This document shows positions 6,039 to 11,762 of a stretch of 21,797 nucleotides of DNA, one piece after another. Both the position numbers and the translations under genes were made by a program. Below the pieces are notes generated by a model that saw nothing but the letters and a program-made list of their open reading frames with translations, was not told the DNA's origin and did not search any database. The stretch lies in the IMG/VR virus record IMGVR_UViG_3300020220_000387, positions 1 through 21,797 of that record, one strand, 5' to 3'. The DNA comes from a virus. The first letter of the stretch is position 1, and every line of letters starts with the position of its first letter.

Positions 6039-6982
6039 TGTCTTTTGCTAATCTTAAAAAGCAATCTAAACTTGGTTCGCTCACCGAAAAACTGGTGAAA
6101 GAAGTCGAGAAAATGAGCACTGGTTCTAGTGGTGCAGATGAACGTTTCTGGAAACCAGAGATGGACAAAACTGGTGTTGGTTCTGCAGTAATCCGTTTCC
6201 TGCCTGCTCCTGAGGGGGAGGATGTTCCCTGGGTGAAGATGTATTCCCATGCCTTCCAAGGCCCTGGTGGTTGGTACATCGAGAACTCCCTGACCACTCT
6301 GGGTCAGAAGGATCCTGTGTCAGAGCACAATCGTGAACTGTGGAACAGTGGTAGCGAGAAAGATAAGGAAACTGTGCGTAAGCAGAAGCGCAAACTGAAC
6401 TATTATAGCAACATCTACGTTGTAAAGGATCCTGCAAATCCTCAGAACGAAGGTAAAGTGTTCCTGTTCAAGTTCGGTAAGAAGATCTTCGACAAGATTC
6501 TGAATGCAATGCAACCAGAATTTGAAGATGAAGATCCGATCAATCCTTTTGATTTCTGGTCTGGTGCTAACTTCCGCCTGAAGATCCGCAAGGTTGAAGG
6601 GTATTGGAACTACGACAAGTCTGAGTTTGAATCTTCTGCTCCTTTGCTGGAAGATGATGATGCTCTGGAAACTCTTTGGAAGAAAGAGTATTCTCTGACT
6701 GCCGTTGCTGGTGCTGATCAGTTCAAGTCCTATGACGATCTTGAGAAGCGTCTGAAGTATGTGTTGGGTCAGAAAGGCACTCCACGTATGCAGAGCTTCG
6801 AGGAAGAGGAAGCATATGAATCTTATGTTCAGACTCCTTCCAAAGAAGACAAAGTGATGGAAGAACTCGAAGCATCGTATCAGAAGAGCAAGTCTTCTCC
6901 TTCTCTTCCGAATCTGTCAACTGTTGATGACGAAGATGAAGATGATGCAATGAAGTATTTCCAGAAACTGGTTGACGAGTGA
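6038..6982 (+). CDS. 32: gp32-like single-stranded DNA-binding protein
   Basis: gp32 coats single-stranded DNA during replication, recombination and repair. This 314-residue protein matches T4 gp32 through the OB-fold core: AVIRFLPAPEG (residues 50-60), SHAFQGPGGWYIEN (70-83) and YYSNIYVVKDPANPQNEGKVFLFKFGKKIFDKI. The N-terminus contains a basic LKKQSK segment comparable to the T4 cooperativity motif, and the C-terminus is acidic (DDEDEDD near residue 300), as expected for partner recruitment. The T4 zinc site (His64, Cys77, Cys87, Cys90) is not kept: His71 remains, but the cysteine loop reads NSLTTLGQKDPVSEHN with no Cys. A terminator follows 35 bases downstream, inside gene 53. Confidence 0.95.
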   Translation: MSFANLKKQSKLGSLTEKLVKEVEKMSTGSSGADERFWKPEMDKTGVGSAVIRFLPAPEGEDVPWVKMYSHAFQGPGGWYIENSLTTLGQKDPVSEHNRELWNSGSEKDKETVRKQKRKLNYYSNIYVVKDPANPQNEGKVFLFKFGKKIFDKILNAMQPEFEDEDPINPFDFWSGANFRLKIRKVEGYWNYDKSEFESSAPLLEDDDALETLWKKEYSLTAVAGADQFKSYDDLEKRLKYVLGQKGTPRMQSFEEEEAYESYVQTPSKEDKVMEELEASYQKSKSSPSLPNLSTVDDEDEDDAMKYFQKLVDE

Positions 6983-7657
6983 TTACTCAAATAATCTAAT
7001 ATTGTCACCCTTCTTCAAGGTGGAGTTCACATATTGATCTCCACCTTTTTTATATGGCATGATGGTTTCTAAATCATTGAATAAAGTATTCAGATATATG
7101 GGCTTCAGAACGTAGATATTTCTCTTATCTTCTTGAATTTGATTCTCATAATCATAGTTTGTCACTTCATAAGCAATATTTGACTTAGTAACTTCTTGTG
7201 CTAATCCAGAATCGTAATATGTGATCGAATATCCTTGATCAACCTCAAGTCCTTTTGGTACGATTACAAGGTCGTTTCCATTTAAAATTTCTTCTGTTTC
7301 GTAGTGATGAACACCATTATATAATGTATTATAGTCACCATATTTTTCTAACAGATACTTATCAAATGTAATCTGAGTCATTGGCCACTCAGTTCGAATA
7401 TTGAGTATATTGTTTGACAGGAGAACGACCCAATCTAATGAAGATTCACTATAAAACTTATAAGCAACATTATCTGGTCTTTCGTCACCAACTACTTGAT
7501 ACTTTGTGAAGAATGAAAGATCACCAAAGATATCTTCACGAATCTTTCCTCTTTTGAAAAGATTTTTTACATTATCATAATTTGAAATGTGTTGTTCGTC
7601 CTTATTACGACTGATGTATTCAAAATTAGGAACTTGTCTGAAGTATGGAGTTGACAT
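6983..7657 (-). CDS. 53: gp53-like baseplate wedge protein
   Basis: gp53 joins neighbouring baseplate wedges around the hub in T4. This 224-residue protein has the typical opening MSTPYFRQVPNFEYISR and the conserved PDNVAYKFYSESSLDWVVLLSNNI block near residues 61-84, followed by a YGDYNTLYNGVHHYETEEI segment; in T4-like phages these belong to the N-terminal part and a LysM-like fold. The stop codon touches the gene 32 stop with no gap, so the two genes converge. Its 3' end contains, on the other strand, the gene 32 terminator, and the encoded residues YKKGG...LKKG reflect the two arms of that hairpin. It follows the gp48-like gene by two bases. Confidence 0.88.
   Translation of the reverse strand: MSTPYFRQVPNFEYISRNKDEQHISNYDNVKNLFKRGKIREDIFGDLSFFTKYQVVGDERPDNVAYKFYSESSLDWVVLLSNNILNIRTEWPMTQITFDKYLLEKYGDYNTLYNGVHHYETEEILNGNDLVIVPKGLEVDQGYSITYYDSGLAQEVTKSNIAYEVTNYDYENQIQEDKRNIYVLKPIYLNTLFNDLETIMPYKKGGDQYVNSTLKKGDNIRLFE
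7017..7051 (+). terminator. Intrinsic terminator of the gene 32 transcript, inside gene 53
   Basis: AAGGTGGAG (7017-7025) pairs perfectly with CTCCACCTT (7039-7047) to give a nine-pair stem with a 13-base loop, and a run of six T (7046-7051) ends it. It works only for + strand transcripts; the - strand RNA lacks the trailing U run. It lies 34 bases after the gene 32 stop and within the coding sequence of the convergent gene 53. Confidence 0.8.
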
Positions 7658-7659
7658 TT

Positions 7660-9111
7660 TTAGTAACCGATAGTAGTCTTTGGTAATTCTTTATAATCTT
7701 CATTGAAGATTGGTTCAAGTTCGTTAAATTGTAAACTCAATCCATACTGAGTCATTGTAGATTCATCATCATAAAAAGTTGCATAAGAACCATCTGGAGT
7801 ATAATCAACCGAACATTGTGATAATGCACATATTTTGATTTTATTTAATGAAGTATGTTCTTCTGCAGCTCCAATAGTTTTTGGTTTTTGACCATTTCTA
7901 TAAGTAATTTTAAATACGTTTGGTGCTTTCAGGAACAAGTTATTTGGAGTTGTTCTAATTGACATTCCTTGTTTAAATAATCTAATAATACCTTTGACCT
8001 GTTTTGCTTCATCTTCACTTCTTGGTGATAATCTAAAGCTAAAATTAAAAGGTCTCAGTTGTGGGCCATTGAAGAGTAATTCAACGTTAGGATTAACAAC
8101 TGCTCCAGAAAATCTTGAAAAAATGTTTGTACCGATTGCCTTTCCAGCAAACCATTGTTGAAGATATGATTTTACATTGGGATCGGTTGCCATATCCTTG
8201 AGTTTAGCAAAATCTGCTTCTGTATACCCAGACTGCATACCTTTTAATGATAACTGAGCTCCTAATAATTGTAGAGGATTGATTGAATCATTTTGCCAAT
8301 CTACAGAATTAATATCTGAAATAGTTGGTTGTATTGGCAATATCACTCTACCAAGAACTTTTGTTTCATTAAATTGTCTTTGGCCAAGACCAGTTGTTGG
8401 AGAAAGAGACGAAAGATCTCCTCTTCCTGCATATTCCAACATTTCAAAAAGAATATAATCTTGCAGATTATCGCCCAAACCTGTTGGATATATCCAGTTA
8501 CCATAATCACCAACTTTTTGCGCTGCTGTTGGGCTTATATTGGTAACAACTGGAATTGGAGTTGAATCAATTGGTGAAGCAGCGCCTGGCGGCGTAACCG
8601 GTGGTGGAGTGCCACCAGTTCCTCCGCGAGTATTTTGTAATTTTGCAGATAATTGTCCAGCCAGTCCTTGCTGAGTATTAACCGCTGTGTTAATAACAGA
8701 ATTATTGATTGCTTGATTTAACACTCCATTTGGACTATTTAATGATGCAATTGCTTGAGGACTTAAAACTGTATCTCCTACGTTTTTACCGAACGGAATT
8801 CTTCCAGCGTTAGCATCATCTTGATCGTAGGCAAATGCTGAAAATGTTCTACCCTTATCTGCAGAGTATGCCGCTAGGCTGTATCCACCTTGTTGAAGTC
8901 CACCAGGAGCATTAGGATTCCAACCAGAAGAAGCTCCAGTTCCTGGAACTAATCCATTTGCATATGGAGTATAATAAACACGTATTTGAGAATCAATTAC
9001 TTTTCCATTATTATCTATTGTATATTCAGTTTGAGTCCTAAAAAATAACTGAGTTCCATTTAACTTTGGACCAGTTCCATCTGAGCTTATTATTCTCGTT
9101 TGCGTAGACAT
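7660..9111 (-). CDS. 48: gp48-like baseplate tail-tube cap protein
   Basis: In T4, gp48 sits on the hub and, with gp54, starts tail-tube growth. The C-terminal third of this 483-residue protein shows the tube-cap pattern: ELLFNGPQLRPFNFSFRLSP near residues 345-364, EDEAKQVKGIIRLFKQGM after it, an NVFKITYRNGQ strand, and a C-terminal MTQYGLSLQFNELEPIFNEDY. These correspond to the tube-like fold shared by gp19, gp48 and gp54. The N-terminal half is an extension relative to the T4 protein (364 aa), with a Gly/Pro-rich linker (TGGTPPPVTPPG) near residue 165. A CTAAATA motif lies just upstream, overlapping the stop of the previous gene. Assignment to gp48 rather than another tube-cap homologue is by context. 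Confidence 0.72.
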   Translation of the reverse strand: MSTQTRIISSDGTGPKLNGTQLFFRTQTEYTIDNNGKVIDSQIRVYYTPYANGLVPGTGASSGWNPNAPGGLQQGGYSLAAYSADKGRTFSAFAYDQDDANAGRIPFGKNVGDTVLSPQAIASLNSPNGVLNQAINNSVINTAVNTQQGLAGQLSAKLQNTRGGTGGTPPPVTPPGAASPIDSTPIPVVTNISPTAAQKVGDYGNWIYPTGLGDNLQDYILFEMLEYAGRGDLSSLSPTTGLGQRQFNETKVLGRVILPIQPTISDINSVDWQNDSINPLQLLGAQLSLKGMQSGYTEADFAKLKDMATDPNVKSYLQQWFAGKAIGTNIFSRFSGAVVNPNVELLFNGPQLRPFNFSFRLSPRSEDEAKQVKGIIRLFKQGMSIRTTPNNLFLKAPNVFKITYRNGQKPKTIGAAEEHTSLNKIKICALSQCSVDYTPDGSYATFYDDESTMTQYGLSLQFNELEPIFNEDYKELPKTTIGY

Positions 9112-9126
9112 TAGATGGTTTTTTAC

Positions 9127-9477
9127 CTATTTAGTGACGAATTTGGCATAAGGTAATGAACGTAAATACTCAAGTTCATTTTCCCCAATTACATGCATTT
9201 TACCCACAACTTCTTGCCAAGTATAATTTCTAGACATTCCCCAATGAAAATTTATTCCTTTGAATCCCCATCGCTCTACAGCAGTCACAGCGACTAAAGG
9301 ATGTTCGTCATATGTAATATCTGAAGTTTTGGGTATGTATATAAAGGTATAATAATTGCCAACGTCGGGAATAAATTCAGATTCTGTAAAAACTTCAAGT
9401 ATATTCATCATGATAAGTTCTGCATTTTCAGAACCGTCGAGTTTTTTTCTTAATTTTTCGACTCTTGATGATGCCAT
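9127..9477 (-). CDS. Conserved phage protein of unknown function, downstream of gene 4
   Basis: This 116-residue protein is not assigned to a T4 gene. Its central part, YYTFIYIPKTSDITYDEHPLV followed by RWGFKGINFHWG and RNYTWQEVVG, resembles a short protein seen in many myoviruses in which an 'FxYxxKT...YDxxPLV' stretch is followed by 'GFxGxNxHW/Y' . The first 35 residues are probably helical. It shares one base with gene 4 upstream (TAATG) and is followed by the gp48-like gene, so it is likely co-expressed with structural proteins and may belong to the head-tail or baseplate pathway. Its function is unknown. Confidence 0.75.
   Translation of the reverse strand: MASSRVEKLRKKLDGSENAELIMMNILEVFTESEFIPDVGNYYTFIYIPKTSDITYDEHPLVAVTAVERWGFKGINFHWGMSRNYTWQEVVGKMHVIGENELEYLRSLPYAKFVTK
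9128..9134 (-). promoter_or_regulatory. Candidate late promoter CTAAATA before the gp48-like gene
   Basis: On the - strand CTAAATA overlaps the TAG stop of the 116-residue gene and lies 16 bases before the gp48-like ATG. It is the same heptamer seen before other genes here and resembles the T4 late consensus TATAAATA. It may provide a separate late start for the 48-53 pair. Confidence 0.42.
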
Positions 9478-9920
9478 TACTTGATTCCGAGTTCTTCTTC
9501 TGTGATAACCTTGAACTCAATCATATGGTCTTTACAAAATTCTTCCGCAGCCTTCCACTTTGCTTGATTGGTTGCATAAGTATAGACTTCGTTGACGTAT
9601 GCTTTCGTCGTTCTTGACTTTTGTTTTGGTGGTTGGGTTTGTTTCTTGGGTTTAATTTCTATAATATATTTTTTAATTTGCCCTGTACTCTCTTTGACTT
9701 TAATGATAAAGTCTGGAAAATAAGTTCTAACTCTTTTTCTTACGGGATCATAATACTTGATTTTGATTTCTTCAGATCCCCATGCTATAATATTTTCATT
9801 CAAATCACACCAGCGGCAAAATACTCTCTCCCAACTGCTCCTACAAATGATATTGTTGGGATCACCTTGGTACTTATTGGGATAGGATGGTTGATAGCGA
9901 CTCTTAATACTTTCTGCCAT
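9477..9920 (-). CDS. 4: gp4-like head completion protein (nuclease fold)
   Basis: T4 gp4 (also called gp50/gp65 in older work) completes the filled head before tail joining. This 147-residue protein matches the family: SRYQPSYPNKYQGDPNNIICRSSWE at the N-terminus, then the TnsA-like PD-(D/E)XK residues E31 (SSWERVF), D70 (YFPDF) and E88-x-K90 (IIEIKPK), with the C-terminal AAEEFCKDHMIEFKVITEEELGI. The retained catalytic residues suggest a real or ancestral nuclease activity. It starts at the divergent promoter region and is the first gene of the leftward 4 - unknown - 48 - 53 block. In T4, gene 4 likewise precedes gene 53, so part of the ancestral order is kept. Confidence 0.88.
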   Translation of the reverse strand: MAESIKSRYQPSYPNKYQGDPNNIICRSSWERVFCRWCDLNENIIAWGSEEIKIKYYDPVRKRVRTYFPDFIIKVKESTGQIKKYIIEIKPKKQTQPPKQKSRTTKAYVNEVYTYATNQAKWKAAEEFCKDHMIEFKVITEEELGIK

Positions 9921-9958
9921 TACCCATATACATAATATATAAGTAAACTTATTTAGTA
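9921..9958. promoter_or_regulatory. Divergent late promoter region between gene 4 and the tail block
   Basis: These 38 bases separate the leftward gene 4 from the rightward gp54-like gene. On the - strand CTAAATA reads from 9956 to 9950, about 30 bases before the gene 4 ATG. On the + strand TATATAAG (9936-9943) is a partial match to TATAAATA, 15 bases before the ATG at 9959. The two overlap a dyad, TAAGT-AA-ACTTA (9940-9951). The region therefore looks like a compact two-way late promoter. Confidence 0.5.
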
Positions 9959-10840
9959 ATGCCTCACAGAGCCATTTCGCAGATTAAAGATACTATCTTA
10001 AAGCCTGCGTTATCTCATCTTTTTCTGGTACAATTTGATATACCGGGAAATATTGACAACCCAGAAAAGGGATTGTTAAATTGGATGTTAAATAAGACAG
10101 AGTTACCAATAGATCCAAGAACTACTGAGATGAAAGATAAACTTCTTTTACTCTGTTCCGAAGCTAATCTTCCTGGATCTTCGTTACTAACTCATGAAAT
10201 TAATAACGATTATACTGGACAAACTGAAAGACATGCGTATCGCAGATCATATGATGATCGAATAGACTTTACTTTTTATGTTGATAGCGATTATCAAATA
10301 TTGCAATTTTTTAATAATTGGATTACTTTTATTTGCAATGATGACATAAGAAAAATTAAAAGACCAACTTACAACACTCGGGTAAGATTTCCAGAAGATT
10401 ACTATACACAATCACTGGAAATTGTAAAGTTTGAAAAAAATAATGGATTGCTAGATTATGCAGGATCATCTCCTGCAACTCCTACTGGAAGGTATAACCC
10501 GCAAGTTGAACCACAAAAAAGTGTTTTATCGCACAGATTTATAAACGCATATCCAATCAATATAAACTCTATTCCAGTTTCATACGATCAACCTTCTCTC
10601 TTAAAATGTACTGTCTCTTTTACATATTCTAGATATTATGTTCAACTAGAGGCTCCTAAAATATCTCAACAACAACCCACTTCTCCACAACAACAAGAAC
10701 AACAAACAGCAGCAGTGAACGCTAATAACGTCTTTTACATTCCACGAGGACAAGCAATTGGAGCTACGCAAAGAGGAACTGTGTTCCTTGTTCCTACTCA
10801 GTTAGGTGGAGCGTTCTCACCACCACTTAATCCTCCATAA
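9959..10840 (+). CDS. 54: gp54-like baseplate tail-tube initiator
   Basis: This 293-residue protein resembles the tail-tube fold group (gp19/gp48/gp54). The clearest block is DDRIDFTFYVDSDYQILQFF followed by NNWITFICN near residues 98-127, the usual 'F.v..D......F..W...I' pattern of tube-like proteins, preceded by LLLLCSEANLPGSSLLTHEI near residue 62. The final 70 residues are Gln-rich and low in complexity (PTSPQQQEQQTAAVNANN). Being the first gene of the rightward tail block, just before the gp26-like gene, it is best explained as gp54, which in T4 sits on the hub and nucleates tube polymerisation. An alternative is a tail-tube paralogue with another name. Confidence 0.65.
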   Translation: MPHRAISQIKDTILKPALSHLFLVQFDIPGNIDNPEKGLLNWMLNKTELPIDPRTTEMKDKLLLLCSEANLPGSSLLTHEINNDYTGQTERHAYRRSYDDRIDFTFYVDSDYQILQFFNNWITFICNDDIRKIKRPTYNTRVRFPEDYYTQSLEIVKFEKNNGLLDYAGSSPATPTGRYNPQVEPQKSVLSHRFINAYPININSIPVSYDQPSLLKCTVSFTYSRYYVQLEAPKISQQQPTSPQQQEQQTAAVNANNVFYIPRGQAIGATQRGTVFLVPTQLGGAFSPPLNPP

Positions 10841-10847
10841 CTAAATA
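10841..10847 (+). promoter_or_regulatory. Candidate late promoter CTAAATA before the gp26-like gene
   Basis: CTAAATA begins immediately after the stop codon of the gp54-like gene and lies 22 bases before the next ATG, in a 29-base gap. Its spacing and sequence match the copy at 2280, supporting a late promoter for the hub operon. Confidence 0.5.
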
Positions 10848-10869
10848 CTCACATATATCATAATACATC

Positions 10870-11589
10870 ATGCCTTTACCAAAGATTTCTACGCCAACGT
10901 ATGAGTTGGAATTGCCTTCAACTGAAGAAACGATTCAGTATAGACCATTTTTAGTTCGTGAAGAAAAGCTTCTTGTTCTCGCATTGGAATCTGAGAACAT
11001 GAAGGAGATTACAACTGCAATCAAATCGGTTATCAAAAACTGCATTCTTTCAAAAGGAATCAAGATTGAAAGTCTGCCAACGTTTGATATTGAATATCTT
11101 TTCCTTAATATTCGTGGTAAGTCTGTTGGGGAAGAGATTGAAGTTAATGTAATTTGCCCTGATGATGAAGATATTACAGTTCCTGTAACAATTTCTGTAG
11201 ACGATATCAAAGTTGTAAAGAATAAAAATCATTCCAATCGAATCAAAGTAGATGATTCAATCATGATGGAGATGAAGTACCCATCATTGGATCAGTTTAT
11301 TAAAAATAACTTTGATTTCTCTGGTGCAAATCTGATGGATCAATCTTTTGATCTCGTTGCATCATGTATTGACAAGATTTATCAAGGCGATGAAGTTTGG
11401 ACCTCGGCTGATGTGACTAAGAAAGATCTTTTAGATTTTCTTGATCAATTCAATGCAGCACAGTTTCAACAGATTGAAACGTTTTTTGAAACAATGCCTA
11501 AACTGTCACATACGGTTAAGGTCAAGAATCCAAGCAGTGGTGTCGAGAGCGAAGTTGTTCTGGAGGGTTTGTCCAATTTTTTCGCATAG
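10870..11589 (+). CDS. 26: gp26-like baseplate hub/tail assembly chaperone, zero-frame product
   Basis: This 239-residue protein matches the T4-type gp26 baseplate hub family: MPLPKISTPTYELELPSTEE, then IQYRPFLVREEKLLVLALES near residues 23-42 and ITTAIKSVIKNCI near residue 46, followed by a DIEYLFLNIRGKSVGEEI segment and a 'C..D' zinc-free beta strand region. In T4, gp26 is needed to assemble the hub. The 3' end carries a slippery heptamer T TTT TTC (11577-11583), the stop TAG at 11587-11589 and a strong hairpin, so a fraction of ribosomes probably shift to -1 and extend the protein (next entries). The position directly before tape-measure-like genes equals that of the G/GT chaperone pair in lambda-like phages. 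Confidence 0.8.
   Translation: MPLPKISTPTYELELPSTEETIQYRPFLVREEKLLVLALESENMKEITTAIKSVIKNCILSKGIKIESLPTFDIEYLFLNIRGKSVGEEIEVNVICPDDEDITVPVTISVDDIKVVKNKNHSNRIKVDDSIMMEMKYPSLDQFIKNNFDFSGANLMDQSFDLVASCIDKIYQGDEVWTSADVTKKDLLDFLDQFNAAQFQQIETFFETMPKLSHTVKVKNPSSGVESEVVLEGLSNFFA
11577..11583 (+). promoter_or_regulatory. -1 ribosomal frameshift slippery site T TTT TTC
   Basis: In the gp26-like frame the codons read AAT TTT TTC GCA TAG, so the heptamer T TTT TTC fits the X XXY YYZ rule for a -1 slip; both tRNAs re-pair on TTT. The zero frame stops two codons later. The -1 frame is open from here to TGA 11760-11762. A hairpin begins seven bases after the heptamer, the usual distance for a stimulatory structure. 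Confidence 0.75.
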
Positions 11590-11762
11590 GCCTGGTCCAC
11601 ATGGACCTGGAATCTTACTACAAACTTAATTTTTCTTTGATTCAGTACCATAAATATTCATTAACTGAGATAGAAAACATGATGCCCTGGGAAAGGGATA
11701 TCTATGTTGCCTTACTACAACAACACTTAGACGAAGAAAGAGTTAAGCAACAAAATGCGTGA
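11583..11762 (+). CDS. -1 frame extension of gp26 (T-like domain, 59 codons), also a 53-codon ORF from ATG 11601
   Basis: Reading -1 from the slippery site gives RIGLVH then MDLESYYKLNFSLIQYHKYS and a second half with ENMMPWERDIYVALLQQHL, ending at TGA 11760-11762. The fusion with gp26 would be 297 residues (238 plus 59). The 'MPWxERxIYxxLL' helix is of the type seen in the second (T-like) frames of tail assembly chaperones that recruit the tape measure protein. The frame also has its own ATG at 11601, inside the hairpin loop, with no good ribosome binding site. It fills the otherwise empty 165-base gap and overlaps the next gene start by eight bases. Either the fusion, the free 53-residue protein, or both may be made; the fusion is favoured by the signals. 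Confidence 0.75.
   Translation, partial: RIGLVHMDLESYYKLNFSLIQYHKYSLTEIENMMPWERDIYVALLQQHLDEERVKQQNA
11591..11610 (+). promoter_or_regulatory. Stimulatory RNA hairpin for the -1 frameshift
   Basis: CCTGGTCC (11591-11598) pairs with GGACCTGG (11603-11610) around an ACAT loop, giving seven pairs with one T-T mismatch; the inner five (GGTCC/GGACC) are continuous and four of them are G-C. It starts seven bases after the slippery heptamer. Few GC-rich stems exist elsewhere in this AT-rich DNA, so the placement is unlikely to be chance. Confidence 0.7.

Noticed and set aside
6126-6437. A 103-codon - strand frame opposite gene 32
   Set aside because: It is a shadow of strongly biased gp32 codons; its product is Cys/His/Ser-rich with no domain and no promoter or ribosome binding site.
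11441-11629. A 62-codon + strand frame across the 3' end of the gp26-like gene
   Set aside because: It is in the +1 frame relative to gp26, not the -1 frame reached by the slippery site, has low-quality protein content and lacks a ribosome binding site.
11649-11656. CATAAATA about 100 bases before the first tape-measure-like gene
   Set aside because: It is one base from the T4 late consensus, but it lies inside the -1 frame coding region and far from the start codon; kept only as a weak possibility.
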